A stretch of 64,000 nucleotides of DNA from Pseudomonas sp. PDM18 (GTDB lineage Bacteria; Pseudomonadota; Gammaproteobacteria; Pseudomonadales; Pseudomonadaceae): positions 310,001 through 374,000 of the forward strand of contig NZ_JACVBX010000002.1 in NCBI RefSeq assembly GCF_014852585.1, given 5' to 3'. How positions within the stretch are numbered: position 1 is the first letter of the stretch; every line of letters begins with the position of its first letter. The translations under genes and the position numbers were made by a program. Under the pieces are notes generated by a model. It did no database searches and was not told the DNA's origin. It saw only the letters and a list, made by a program, of their open reading frames with translations. Shown piece after piece: positions 38,152 through 47,142 of this stretch.

Positions 38152-39054
38152 ATGGACAAACTGCAGGCCCTGTCGATGTTCGTCGAGACCGTCCGCTGCG
38201 GTGGCTACTCGGCGGCGGCCCGCAAGCTTGGCGTGGCGACTTCTTCGGTGACCCGCCAGGTAGCGGCGCTGGAGGCGGAACTGGGCGCTACGCTGCTCAA
38301 CCGCACCACCCGCCACAGCAGCCCGACCCTCGCCGGGCAGGCTTACTACGACAAGGCCGTGGAAATCCTCGAGGCGCTGGTGGAGGCCGACGGCCTGGTC
38401 AGCGACCGTGGCCGCGAGGCGAAAGGGCGGTTGCGCGTCAGCGTGCCGGTGGAGTTCGGTCGCCGGGTCATCGCCCCGCACCTGGGGCGCCTGCTGGCGC
38501 GATACCCTGAGCTGGAGGTCAGCCTGTCCCTCAGCGACCAGATCACCGACCTGCCGAAACAGCAGATCGATCTCTCCGTGCGCCTGGGTTCGAGCCTCAC
38601 CAGCGACGACATCATCAGCCGTCCCATCGGCCAGTTCCAACGCTGGCTGGTGGCGAGTCCCGACTACCTGCAGCGCGCCGGCAAACCGGCTCATCCGCTG
38701 GAACTGATGGAGCACCAGTGCCTGCGCTTCGACTACGGCGGCGCGCACCTGACCTGGACCTGCAGCGACGGCCAGGACACCTGGCCGCTCAACGTGCAGG
38801 GCCGCTTGCAGAGCAATAACGCCGACGTGCTGCGCGAGACCGCGCTGGCCGGCGGCGGTATTGCGCTGCTGTCGGACTGGTTGGTGGCCGAGGACGTCCG
38901 CGCCGGGCGACTGGTGCGCCTGCTCCCTGAGTACGACTCATACCCCGGGAACACATCCGGCGTCATCAACGTGCTCTATCCGCCGAGTCTGCGCGAATCC
39001 AGCCGCATCCGCGTGTTCGTCGCCTTCCTCGAGGAGTTGATGGCGGCTCAGTGA
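38152..39054 (+). CDS. LysR-family transcriptional regulator
   Basis: This 300-residue protein has an N-terminal winged helix (DKLQALSMFVETVRCGGYSAAARKLG, TSSVTRQVAALEAELGATLLNRTTR) and an effector domain. GGAG precedes the ATG at 38152. Its 3' end overlaps the convergent EmrB-type gene by 7 bases. It could regulate the MFS gene just upstream or the facing efflux operon, but sequence alone does not say. Confidence 0.92.
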   Translation: MDKLQALSMFVETVRCGGYSAAARKLGVATSSVTRQVAALEAELGATLLNRTTRHSSPTLAGQAYYDKAVEILEALVEADGLVSDRGREAKGRLRVSVPVEFGRRVIAPHLGRLLARYPELEVSLSLSDQITDLPKQQIDLSVRLGSSLTSDDIISRPIGQFQRWLVASPDYLQRAGKPAHPLELMEHQCLRFDYGGAHLTWTCSDGQDTWPLNVQGRLQSNNADVLRETALAGGGIALLSDWLVAEDVRAGRLVRLLPEYDSYPGNTSGVINVLYPPSLRESSRIRVFVAFLEELMAAQ

Positions 39055-40640
39055 CTGTCCGCGCTGGGCTGCGGGGGCGGGGCTATCTTGCGCATCAGTG
39101 GCACCAGCAGCAGCGTCACCGCGAAGCACGCGCCGACCAGCAGGAAGGCGTCGGCGAAGGTCAGTGTCTGCGCCTCGCGCCAGGTCATGTCCCACAGGTG
39201 TTTGAGCGCCTGCTGCGAGGGTTCGCCATTCAACTCCATGGACGGCGCGAGCCAGTGGTTGAGCGCTTCGTTGCCGCTGTTCAGGTGCTCGGCCAGGCGC
39301 AGGAAGTGCAGGTTGGCGCGGTCGTTGAGCACCGTGGCGCAGGCGGCGATGCCGATGGCGCCGCCCAGGTTGCGCATCAGGTTGAACAGCCCGGAGGCGA
39401 GTTTCAGGCGTTCCGGCGGCAGTGAGCCCAGTGCCAGCGTCACGGTGGGCGCCACGCAGAATTGCTGCGCCATGCCGCGCAGGGCCTGCGGGAACATCAA
39501 CTGGGCCGCGCCCCAGTCGTGGGTCAGCGGGGCGAATTCATACATCGACAGGGTGAACATCACCATGCCCAGCAACAGTATCCAGCGCAGGTCGACGCGC
39601 CGGGCGAGGGCGGCGTAGAGCGGGATGCTCATGATCTGGAAGATGCCCGTGGAGAAGATCGCCAGGCCGATGTCCAGCGCGCCATAGCCGCGCACCCGGC
39701 CGAGGAACAGCGGAGTCAGGTAGATGGTGGCGAAGATGCCGATGCCGGTGACGAAGCTGAACAGGCAGCCGAGGGCGAAGTTGCGTTCCTTCAGGGCGCG
39801 CAGGTCAACGATGGGGTGCGCGGCGGTCAGGCTGCGGTAGATGAAGGCGATGCCGCATAGTGCGGAAATCCACGCGGTGGCGACTATTGTGTCGTCGCTG
39901 AACCAGTTCCAGCGCGGGCCTTCCTCCAGGGTGTATTCCAGGCAGCCGAGGAACAGCGCCATCAGCACGATGGCGGGATAGTCGGCGCCCTTGAGCAGCG
40001 ACAGGTCGGGCTTGTCGATGCGCACCATGATCGGCACCACGATGGCGACGAACAGCCCCGGCACCAGGTTGATGTAGAACAGCCAGGGCCAGGAGGAGAT
40101 GTCGGTGATCCAGCCGCCGACCACCGGCCCGAGGGTCGGCGCGAGGGAAGCGATGGCGCCGATGGTGGCCGCGACTATCACCCGCTGCTTGCCGTCGAAA
40201 TAGAGGAAGCCGGTGGTGAACACCATGGGGATCATCGAGCCACCGAGGAAGCCCTGCAACGCACGGAAGGCGATCATGCTCTGGATGTTCCAGGCCATGG
40301 CGCAGAGCAGGCTGGTGAGAGTGAAGCCCAGCGCCGAGGCTGCGAACAACCAGCGCGTGGAGAGCACCTTGGACAGCCAGCCGGAGAGCGGGATGACGAT
40401 GATCTCGGCGATCAGGTAGCTGGTCTGCACCCAGGCCAGCTCATCGGCGCCGGCCGATAGCCCGCCGCCGATGTCGCGCAGCGAGGCGGAGACGATCTGG
40501 ATGTCCAGCAGGGCGATGAACATGCCCAGGCACATGCAGGCGAAGGAGATGACCTTGCGGCCGGTGGACAGGCTTTTCACCGGCACCACTTCGCTGTTCC
40601 AGTGCCTCTGAATCCAGCGCGTGCTGGCGGAAAGGTTCAC
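39048..40640 (-). CDS. EmrB-type DHA2-family MFS drug efflux pump
   Basis: This 530-residue inner-membrane protein has about 14 helices and EmrB features: LDIQIVSASLRDIGGGL in helix 1, WVQTSYLIAEIIVIPLSGWL, and GFLGGSMIPMVFTTGF at the motif C region. It exports hydrophobic drugs with the adaptor encoded just upstream and an outer-membrane TolC-type channel. It starts with GTG at 40640, which overlaps the stop of the adaptor gene (GTGA), so translation is coupled. No TolC gene is in this operon. Confidence 0.9.
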   Translation of the reverse strand: MNLSASTRWIQRHWNSEVVPVKSLSTGRKVISFACMCLGMFIALLDIQIVSASLRDIGGGLSAGADELAWVQTSYLIAEIIVIPLSGWLSKVLSTRWLFAASALGFTLTSLLCAMAWNIQSMIAFRALQGFLGGSMIPMVFTTGFLYFDGKQRVIVAATIGAIASLAPTLGPVVGGWITDISSWPWLFYINLVPGLFVAIVVPIMVRIDKPDLSLLKGADYPAIVLMALFLGCLEYTLEEGPRWNWFSDDTIVATAWISALCGIAFIYRSLTAAHPIVDLRALKERNFALGCLFSFVTGIGIFATIYLTPLFLGRVRGYGALDIGLAIFSTGIFQIMSIPLYAALARRVDLRWILLLGMVMFTLSMYEFAPLTHDWGAAQLMFPQALRGMAQQFCVAPTVTLALGSLPPERLKLASGLFNLMRNLGGAIGIAACATVLNDRANLHFLRLAEHLNSGNEALNHWLAPSMELNGEPSQQALKHLWDMTWREAQTLTFADAFLLVGACFAVTLLLVPLMRKIAPPPQPSADSH

Positions 40641-41764
40641 GGCCGAGTGCCCTGGGCGAGGCGCTGGTCGGCGTCGCCATGCTCGTGGGCACGGGTGTCC
40701 ACTTCCACCAGTACGGAAAGTCCGGGGCGCAGGTCGCCGAGGTGGCCGTCGGCATCGTCCAGGTGCACGCGCACCGGCACGCGCTGGACGATCTTGGTGA
40801 AGTTGCCGGTGGCGTTCTCCGGCGGGAGGATGCTGAACTGCGCGCCGGTGGCCGGGGCGAGGCTGTCCAGGTGACCGTGGAAGACCTTGCCGGGCAGGAT
40901 GTCGGCCTCGATGGTGACCGCCTGGCCGGGATGCATGCGCGCCAGCTGGTCTTCCTTGAAGTTGGCGTCGACCCACAGGCCCTGTGCGGGCACCACGGCG
41001 AGCAATTGGGTACCGGCGGCGACGTAGCTGCCGACCCGCGCGCGGCGGTTGCCGATGTAGCCGTCCACCGGGGCGCGCAGTTCGGTGTAACTGAGGTCCA
41101 GGCGCGCCAGGTCGCGGGCGGCGACGGCCTGCTCCAGCGCGGCCTGGGCCTGCTGGCGCTGGCTGTGGATCACGTCGAGCTGGCGGCGCGCGGCGAGCAG
41201 GCTGGCGCGGGCCTTGTCGCTGTTGGCGCGGGCGGATTTGAAGCTGGCGTCGGCGCGCTGTGCGGCCTCTACCGACACGGCGTTGGTGCGCACCAGGGTC
41301 GCGTAGCGGCGCTGATCGTCGCGGGTGCGCACTTCCTCGGCGGCGGCTGCGTCGATCTCCGCCTGGCTCTGGCGGATCAGCGCATCCTGCAGCGAGGCCT
41401 GAGCGTCGACATTCCCCAGCGCCGCTTCCTCGGCATGTACGGCGCCTTCGGCCTTGGCCAGGGCGGCACGGTAGTCGCGGTCGTCAATGCGAGCGAGCAG
41501 GTCGCCGGCATGCACCTTCTGGTTGTCGCTGACCTTCAACTCGGCGATGTAGCCGGCCACGCGCGGGCTGATGACGGTGACGTCGCCGCCGACATACGCA
41601 TCGTCAGTCTTCTCCAGGAAGCGCCCGTCGAGCCACCAGTGCCCGGCATAGGCGCCTGCGCCAAGGATGGCCGCCGTGGCGATGGCCAGCTTGAGCGCCT
41701 TGCGGGATTTCGGTTTGGCCGTGTCGACGGCTGGCGTGGCGGGGAGGGTGACGGGCTGGTTCAT
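40637..41764 (-). CDS. EmrA/HlyD-type membrane fusion protein
   Basis: This 375-residue adaptor has one N-terminal membrane helix (LKLAIATAAILGAGAYAG), a biotinyl-lipoyl-like barrel (TVISPRVAGYIAELKVSDNQKVHAGDLLARID), a coiled-coil hairpin rich in Ala/Glu/Arg and a second half-barrel (LRAPVDGYIGNRRARVGSYVAAG). It links the MFS pump to an outer-membrane channel. GAGG lies about 6 bases before the ATG. It follows the HxlR gene by 11 bases. Confidence 0.9.
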   Translation of the reverse strand: MNQPVTLPATPAVDTAKPKSRKALKLAIATAAILGAGAYAGHWWLDGRFLEKTDDAYVGGDVTVISPRVAGYIAELKVSDNQKVHAGDLLARIDDRDYRAALAKAEGAVHAEEAALGNVDAQASLQDALIRQSQAEIDAAAAEEVRTRDDQRRYATLVRTNAVSVEAAQRADASFKSARANSDKARASLLAARRQLDVIHSQRQQAQAALEQAVAARDLARLDLSYTELRAPVDGYIGNRRARVGSYVAAGTQLLAVVPAQGLWVDANFKEDQLARMHPGQAVTIEADILPGKVFHGHLDSLAPATGAQFSILPPENATGNFTKIVQRVPVRVHLDDADGHLGDLRPGLSVLVEVDTRAHEHGDADQRLAQGTRP

Positions 41765-41775
41765 GGTGGCCTCGC

Positions 41776-42276
41776 TCAGGCGTGATCGGCTTGGGGAATG
41801 TTCTGGGGATCGGCTTGCGGGAAGACGGGGACGAGTCGGTCGCCCTCGCGGCGGTGAATCTGGTGGTGCGGGCCGATGGGCTCGCCGCTGTCGGCATCCA
41901 CCAGGGCGATACGCACCTGTCGGCCGCTGCGGGTGTCCACCAGTTCTGCCGCGGTGGCCATGCCGGCGTGACGCTTGCCCCATTCCAGCAGGGTCAGCAG
42001 CACCGGGCGCAGGTCGCGGCCGCGCTCGGTGAGCAGGTAGTCGAAGCGCGGCGGGTGATCGTTGTATTGCCGACGCTGCAGCAGGCCGCTGTCCACCAGG
42101 GCGCGCAGGCGGCGGGTGAGTACGTTGCTGGCAATGCCCAATCGTGCGAGGAACTGGTCGAAGCGGGTGGAGCCGTAGAAGGCTTCGCGCAGGATGAGCA
42201 CGTTCCAGCTGTCGCCGATCAGGTCCAGCGCCTGGGCGACTGGGCAGGGCAGGTGGTCGAAGCTGGTTCTGCGCAT
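41776..42276 (-). CDS. HxlR-family regulator of the efflux operon
   Basis: The 166-residue protein has the HxlR winged helix: CPVAQALDLIGDSWNVLILREAFYG and FDQFLARLGIASNVLTRRLRALVDSGLL. HxlR proteins such as YodB often sense electrophiles through Cys; here a single N-terminal Cys is present in the HLPCPVA segment. AGAGG lies about 6 bases before the ATG at 42276. It is first in an operon with the EmrA- and EmrB-like genes, so it is probably their local repressor. Confidence 0.88.
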   Translation of the reverse strand: MRRTSFDHLPCPVAQALDLIGDSWNVLILREAFYGSTRFDQFLARLGIASNVLTRRLRALVDSGLLQRRQYNDHPPRFDYLLTERGRDLRPVLLTLLEWGKRHAGMATAAELVDTRSGRQVRIALVDADSGEPIGPHHQIHRREGDRLVPVFPQADPQNIPQADHA

Positions 42277-42616
42277 GGTTGGACCTCTTTGCATTAATAT
42301 CGTCATCTAATCGAGCCGCCTTGTTACGGGGCCTGGCGAGGCGACAGGCAAGGTCTGGTCGGAAAGAATTATGGTTGTAATCTAAATGGGTCACTTGCTT
42401 TGCGCAAGTGACTCTTTGCGGCCGGGAAGGAGCAGGGGATGAACGGCGTACCGGGTGAACTTGGGGCCGGCGAACTGTTTGCCCGATCCTGCGGAACTTG
42501 TCCGCTGAAGTTCAGGGAAAGTTACCAGGGCGTACTGTTCGTATATCTCGCGAAGTGGCCAGGATAATTATCCGGTAAATGGTCTGGAACGGCTGTTCCA
42601 TCACTTTCCTTCGGGC

Positions 42617-42643
42617 AAAAAAAGGCCGCCTGGGGAGGCGGCC
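42617..42643 (-). terminator. Minus-strand terminator with no gene in front of it
   Basis: On the minus strand GGCCGCC pairs with GGCGGCC around a 6-base loop and is followed by seven T. No minus-strand gene lies between it and the rightward porin gene at 42916, so it must end a short RNA or attenuate the HxlR operon. Confidence 0.8.
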
Positions 42644-42740
42644 AAACCAAAGGATGATGAAGTGGAGCAATCCTCCGGACGCTCTGGAGCGGGCATCCGG
42701 GACTCATGTTCTTCATCGGGGCGCAAGCTTAACGGCCAGA
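42617..42740 (-). ncRNA. Candidate small RNA or attenuator leader
   Basis: Upstream of the terminator a stem forms from CCGGA (42675-42679) with TCCGG (42696-42700) and CGCTC (42680-42684) with GAGCG (42687-42691). An alternative pairing of GGAG (42664-42667) with CTCC (42673-42676) excludes its base. The structured segment and terminator together look like a short regulatory RNA. The 5' end is not defined. It matches no RNA family I recognise. Confidence 0.4.
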
Positions 42741-42915
42741 GGAGTAAATGCTGAATCATTCGTCTCGATATCAACTATCGATAAGGCTGGTTGGAGAGCG
42801 CGGCACTGGATTGTTATCTCTTCGCTCGCTCTGCCTATGGCGGGGGAAACATAAGAAAGTTGTTCAGCATTCAATCGATATACCTGCCAAGACAAGACCA
42901 ACAAAGGGGTAGCAG

Positions 42916-44256
42916 ATGTCCGCGTTCCGTCTTTCCGTGCTCGGTGCCTGTGTCAGCGCATCGCTCGCCGGCATTCCGTTCCAACTGGCGCAAGCCGCCG
43001 CCGTGTCCGACCAATCCGAAGCCACCGGCTTCATCGAAGGCAGCACCGCCTCGCTGCTGATGCGCAACTACTACTACAACAGTGACCGCAAGTCCGGAGA
43101 CCGGGACCGCAAGGACTGGACCCAGGGCTTCTCGCTGAACTACAGCTCCGGCTTCACCCAGGGCACCGTCGGCTTCGGCGTCGAGGCCTTCGGCAACTGG
43201 GGCATCCGCCTGGATGGCGGCGCCGGTACCTCCGGCACCGGCAACCTGCCGGTGCGTGACGACGGCTCGCCGGAAAGCGAGTACGGCCGCGCCGGCGGTG
43301 CGGTGAAGTTGCGCGTGTCGAAGACCGAGCTGCGCTGGGGCGACCTGCAGCCCACCGCGCCGGTGTTCGCCGCTGGCGGCACCCGACTGTTCCCGCAGAC
43401 CGCCACCGGCTTCAACGTGCTGAGCAGCGAAATCGAAGGGCTGGACCTGGACGGCGGCCACTTCACCGGCGGCAACGGCCCGGTGACTACCAACGGCGAC
43501 CATGGCATCTGGGCCTCCTATGCCAACGTCGAGGCCAGCAGCATCGACTACGTGGGTGGCAAGTACGCGGTCAACGACACGCTGAACTTCTCGCTGTATG
43601 CGTCCAAACTCGAAGACGTGTGGCGCCAGTACTACGGCAACGCCAACTACACGCTGCCGCTGGCGGATGACCAGTCGCTGAACTTCGACTTCAACCTCTA
43701 CCGCACCAACGATGACGGCAGCGCCAAGGCCGGTGAGATCAGCAACACCACCTGGTCCGCCGCCGCCGCGTACACCTTCCTCACCGCGCACACCCTGACA
43801 CTGGCCTACCAGAAGGTCCACGGCGACACGCCGTTCGACTACGTGGCCTTCGGCGTCAACGGCCCCGGCGACACCGGCGACTCGATCTTCCTCGCCAACT
43901 CCATCCAGTATTCGGACTTCAACGGTCCGGAGGAGAAGTCCTGGCAACTGCGCTATGACCTGGCAATGGCTACCTACGGCATCCCCGGCCTGAGCTTCAT
44001 GGCCCGCTATGTCAACGGTCATGGCATCGACGGCACGAAAATGGCCGCCGACAGCCAGTACCGCGGCTATGGCTATGGCGAGGACGGCAAGCACCACGAG
44101 ACCAACCTGGAGGCCAAATATGTGGTGCAGTCCGGGCCGGCGAAGGATCTTTCCTTCCGCTTGCGCGAGGCGATCCACCGGGGCAATGCCGACCAGGCCG
44201 AAGGCGACGTCAATGAGTTCCGCCTGATCGTCGACTACCCGCTGTCGATCCTCTAA
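42916..44256 (+). CDS. OprD-family outer-membrane porin
   Basis: The 446-residue protein has a signal peptide (cleaved after about residue 28, QLAQAA) and the OprD pattern: GFIEGSTASLLMRNYYYNSD at the start of the barrel, GYGYGEDGKHHETNLEAKYVVQSGPAKDLSFRLR near the end, and a final strand NEFRLIVDYPLSIL. It forms an 18-stranded specific channel in the outer membrane. OprD relatives take up amino acids, aromatic or other carboxylic acids. Which solute this one prefers cannot be read from the sequence. Confidence 0.93.
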   Translation: MSAFRLSVLGACVSASLAGIPFQLAQAAAVSDQSEATGFIEGSTASLLMRNYYYNSDRKSGDRDRKDWTQGFSLNYSSGFTQGTVGFGVEAFGNWGIRLDGGAGTSGTGNLPVRDDGSPESEYGRAGGAVKLRVSKTELRWGDLQPTAPVFAAGGTRLFPQTATGFNVLSSEIEGLDLDGGHFTGGNGPVTTNGDHGIWASYANVEASSIDYVGGKYAVNDTLNFSLYASKLEDVWRQYYGNANYTLPLADDQSLNFDFNLYRTNDDGSAKAGEISNTTWSAAAAYTFLTAHTLTLAYQKVHGDTPFDYVAFGVNGPGDTGDSIFLANSIQYSDFNGPEEKSWQLRYDLAMATYGIPGLSFMARYVNGHGIDGTKMAADSQYRGYGYGEDGKHHETNLEAKYVVQSGPAKDLSFRLREAIHRGNADQAEGDVNEFRLIVDYPLSIL

Positions 44257-44413
44257 CGCCAAGGCTGGTGGGGGCCGCTGCCATTCCGTACGGCGGATAA
44301 CCTGTTCCAGGTCATGCGCCCTACGGATTGCGGCCCCGCGCTGTCGCGAATGCTGGAATGAGTGGACGGGGCGCTACAATCGGCGCTCCGTGTCCGTTTC
44401 GCGAGAAGAGTCG

Positions 44414-45058
44414 ATGTCCGAAGAAGAGCGCAGCACGCAACTGATCGATGGCCCGGTGGGCAAGCTGCAGTTGCTGATCGATCGGCCGGGTGTGCCGCTG
44501 CGGGGCATGGTGCTGATCAGCCACCCGCAGCCGCTGCTTGGCGGCAGCCCGAAACACCGCGTACCGCTGACTCTATCGCGCAAGCTCTGTGGCGCCGGTT
44601 GGATGACCGTGCGGCCGAGCTTCCGTGGCGTGGATGGCAGCGAAGGCGAGTACGCCGAAGGCATCGGCGAGGCGCAGGACATGCTCGCGGTGATTGCGCA
44701 CCTGCGCAGCGAGTATCCCGGCCTGCCGTTGGCGCTGGTGGGCTTTTCCTTCGGCGCCTATGTGTTCGCCCGCGTGGCCGGCGAATTGTCTCCGCCTGCG
44801 CAGGCCATCGCGCTGATGGGCCTGCCGGTGGGCACTGTGCCGGGTGGCCGCGACTACGAGGCGCAGGAGTTGCCGGTTGACTGCCTGCTGCTGCACGGCG
44901 AGGCGGACGAAATGGCGCCGCTGGCCAACCTGCTGGACTGGGCGCGCCCGGCGCAGCGTGAGGTGGTGCTCTACGCCGGCGCCGATCACTTCTTCAAGGG
45001 ATGCCTGGAGCGTGCGGTCGAACGCGTACTCGAGCACCTGTCCCAGGCGATCAGTTGA
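44414..45058 (+). CDS. Alpha/beta hydrolase
   Basis: This 214-residue cytoplasmic protein has the nucleophile elbow VGFSFGAYV (Ser near residue 112), an Asp in LLLHGEADEMAP and a His in GADHFF, giving a complete triad. It belongs to the short alpha/beta hydrolases of the YqiA/Tex30-like group with early HPQPLLGGS motif. GAGAAGAG precedes the ATG at 44414. A GTG at 44390 is also open. Its 3' end overlaps the convergent DUF971 gene by 8 bases. The substrate is unknown. Confidence 0.82.
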   Translation: MSEEERSTQLIDGPVGKLQLLIDRPGVPLRGMVLISHPQPLLGGSPKHRVPLTLSRKLCGAGWMTVRPSFRGVDGSEGEYAEGIGEAQDMLAVIAHLRSEYPGLPLALVGFSFGAYVFARVAGELSPPAQAIALMGLPVGTVPGGRDYEAQELPVDCLLLHGEADEMAPLANLLDWARPAQREVVLYAGADHFFKGCLERAVERVLEHLSQAIS

Positions 45059-45329
45059 GCGCCCTGAGATAGGCCCAGGGGTAGATGCCGCGGTCGTGGC
45101 CATCGTCGAACACCAGCTGTACGCCATAGCCCTGCAGGTTAAATTCCTGCAGGACGACGCCGGCCGAGACGAGGTCAATGCGCCCCTGCAGCCGCGCCAT
45201 CCGGCACTGCGAGCAGGGGCAGGCGCCGCGCAGGCGGGCGAAGGCGATGCACTGTTCGACGCCGTCGTCCCAGCGGATACGCAGCTCTCCATCGACGCTG
45301 GAACGATGCAGCGCGACCGGGGTGTTCAT
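45051..45329 (-). CDS. DUF971 (gamma-butyrobetaine hydroxylase N-terminal-like) protein
   Basis: This 92-residue protein has the DUF971 pattern: LRIRWDDGVEQCIAFARLRGACPCSQCR with a C-x-C-x2-C cluster that could bind zinc or an Fe-S centre, and GIYPWAYLRAL at the end. In eukaryotic gamma-butyrobetaine hydroxylase this domain sits before a dioxygenase. As a free-standing protein it has been linked to Fe-S assembly. Its ATG overlaps the HEAT gene stop, so it is the last member of the ABC operon. Confidence 0.85.
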   Translation of the reverse strand: MNTPVALHRSSVDGELRIRWDDGVEQCIAFARLRGACPCSQCRMARLQGRIDLVSAGVVLQEFNLQGYGVQLVFDDGHDRGIYPWAYLRALN

Positions 45330-46297
45330 GCCGATTGCCCGAGTTGTGCCAGCGCGATGCGCACGGCCTTGCGGACTTCCGGGTCGCCGTCATGCTCGGC
45401 GCTGCGCAGGGCGTCGATGGCATCGCCGCTGCCCAGCTCGCCCAGGGCCAGCGCCGCCTCCTTGCGCAGGTTGCTGATGCCATGGCCGAGCACGACCTTC
45501 AGGCCGTCCAGCGCCGGCAGGTAGCGCAGCTTGCCCAGCGAGCGTGCTGCGCGCAGGCGCACCTGCCAGAAGTCGTCTTCCAGTGCCTGCACCAGCGCAT
45601 CACCGGCTCCCGGCAGGGCCAGCTTGCCGAGGGTGCCGGCGGCTTCCTCGCGCACCTGCCAGGCTGGGTCGAGCAGCGCCGCCTGCAAGGCTGGCAGCAC
45701 GCTGGCGTCGATGGCCAGGCCGAGGGCGCCGGCCGCCGCGCGGCGGACTTCGGCGTCCGGGTCGTCGCGGGTCAGGCGTGCCAGGTGCGGCAGGGCGTCG
45801 GTGCGCTTGAGCCAGCCGAGGATGCCCACGGCTTCGCGGCGCACGCCGGCGTCGCTGTCGTCCAGCGCCGTCAGGGCCGGTTCGGCGGCGTCTTCCAGGC
45901 GCAGTTCGCGCAGGGCGCGCAGGGCGCTTCGGCGGACGAAAATGTCGGCATGACTCGCCCATGGCAACAGGCGCACGCCAGCTTCGGCGGTCTTCAGCTC
46001 GCTCAGGCTCTGCGCGGCGGCTTCGCGCACGTCTTCCTCCGTGTCGGCCAGGGCCTGGCAGAGCGCGTCCACCACCTCGGGCTCTTCCCAGGCTTCCAGC
46101 AGGCGCGCAGCCTCGGCGCGGACGCTGGCGGCATCGTCATGGTTCAGCGCATGGGCCAGCCAGGGCAGGCCATCGGGCTCTTCCAGGTCGGCCAGCTCGA
46201 TCAGCGCGATGCGGCGCACGCCGGCGTCGGCGTCCTGCAGGCGCGGTTGCAGGTCGAGGATGTCGGGGTTGTCGGTGCTCACATTGAAGGTAGTCAT
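45326..46297 (-). CDS. HEAT-repeat protein
   Basis: This 323-residue protein is built of about nine or ten HEAT units of 30-32 residues, each with a pattern such as DAGVRREAVGILGWLKRTDALPHL or DPEVRKAVRIALAQLG. These helical superhelices bind partner proteins. The best known bacterial relatives are phycobilisome-lyase-type scaffolds. It overlaps the ABC ATPase gene upstream and the DUF971 gene downstream by 4 bases each, so its product is made together with the transporter. Its role here is unknown. Confidence 0.88.
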   Translation of the reverse strand: MTTFNVSTDNPDILDLQPRLQDADAGVRRIALIELADLEEPDGLPWLAHALNHDDAASVRAEAARLLEAWEEPEVVDALCQALADTEEDVREAAAQSLSELKTAEAGVRLLPWASHADIFVRRSALRALRELRLEDAAEPALTALDDSDAGVRREAVGILGWLKRTDALPHLARLTRDDPDAEVRRAAAGALGLAIDASVLPALQAALLDPAWQVREEAAGTLGKLALPGAGDALVQALEDDFWQVRLRAARSLGKLRYLPALDGLKVVLGHGISNLRKEAALALGELGSGDAIDALRSAEHDGDPEVRKAVRIALAQLGQSA

Positions 46298-47142
46298 ATG
46301 GCGAATCGTGGTATCCGTTGTTGGGTGGGCAGGCCCAGGGGTGTCAGGCGTGGCAGCTGGCGGCCGTCTTCGTGGCGCAGCAGTTCCAGGCAGTGGCGCT
46401 TGAGCCGGGAGAACTCAGGCGTGGTGAGCAGGTCGGCGTGGCGGGGGCGCGGGAAGTCGAGGCGGATGTCTTCGAGGATGCGCCCGGGGCGCGGGCTCAT
46501 CACCAGGATGCGGTCGGCGAGGAACAGCGCCTCGTCGATGTCGTGGGTGATGAACAGCACACTGGTGCGCAGGCGCGTCCAGATATCCAGCAGCAGCTCC
46601 TGCATCATCATCCGCGTCTGCGCGTCGAGGGCGCCGAAGGGTTCGTCCATCAGCAGCAGACGCGGCTGGTTGATCAGCACGCGAGCGATCTCCACACGCT
46701 GCTGCATGCCGCCGGAGAGCTGCGACGGCCAGCGATGGGCGAAGCCGTCCAGGCCCACCAGCCGGAGTATTTCATCCGCCTGGCGATGGCGCTCGGCGCG
46801 AGGCACGCCGCGCATCTTCAGGCCGAAGGCGACGTTGTCGCGCACCCGCCGCCAGGGCAGCAGGGTGTGGTGCTGGAACACCATGCCGCGCTCGGGGGAG
46901 GGGCCAGCGACGGCTTGGCCGTCCACTTCCAGCAGGCCGGCGCTGGGCGTCAGGTGCCCGGCCAGGGCGCCGAGCAGAGTGGACTTGCCGCAGCCGGAGG
47001 GGCCGAGCACGCAGACGAACTCGCCGGGCTCGATGGAAAAACTCAGCGACTGCACGGCCTCGAAGGCATCGCGGCCGCTGCCCAGGTGGATCGACAGACC
47101 GTCGACGCGCACCCGCCCGGGCGCGCTGGCGGGCAGGGTCAT
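46294..47142 (-). CDS. Sulfonate/taurine-type ABC transporter ATP-binding protein
   Basis: This 282-residue ATPase has Walker A GPSGCGKST (residues 41-49), Q-loop FQHHTLLPW, signature LSGGMQQR and Walker B LLLMDEPFGALD, the standard set of SsuB/TauB-like importers. It powers the permease encoded just upstream. GGAGG lies about 7 bases before the ATG at 47142, which overlaps the permease stop (ATGA). Confidence 0.92.
   Translation of the reverse strand: MTLPASAPGRVRVDGLSIHLGSGRDAFEAVQSLSFSIEPGEFVCVLGPSGCGKSTLLGALAGHLTPSAGLLEVDGQAVAGPSPERGMVFQHHTLLPWRRVRDNVAFGLKMRGVPRAERHRQADEILRLVGLDGFAHRWPSQLSGGMQQRVEIARVLINQPRLLLMDEPFGALDAQTRMMMQELLLDIWTRLRTSVLFITHDIDEALFLADRILVMSPRPGRILEDIRLDFPRPRHADLLTTPEFSRLKRHCLELLRHEDGRQLPRLTPLGLPTQQRIPRFAI

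Larger units (their letters stand above)
42277..42915. other. 639-base intergenic region with a leaderless gap and structured RNA candidate
   Basis: I find no credible protein gene. The region holds the upstream sequence of the HxlR operon (leftward), the promoter region of the OprD-type porin (rightward), and a minus-strand terminator with a structured segment before it (42617-42740), described separately. Confidence 0.5.

Noticed and set aside
42522-42716. 64-codon minus-strand frame (MKNMSPGCPLQ...) as a leader peptide
   Set aside because: It reads through the terminator stem, has no run of one amino-acid codon, and no clear ribosome site. A structured RNA explains the region better.
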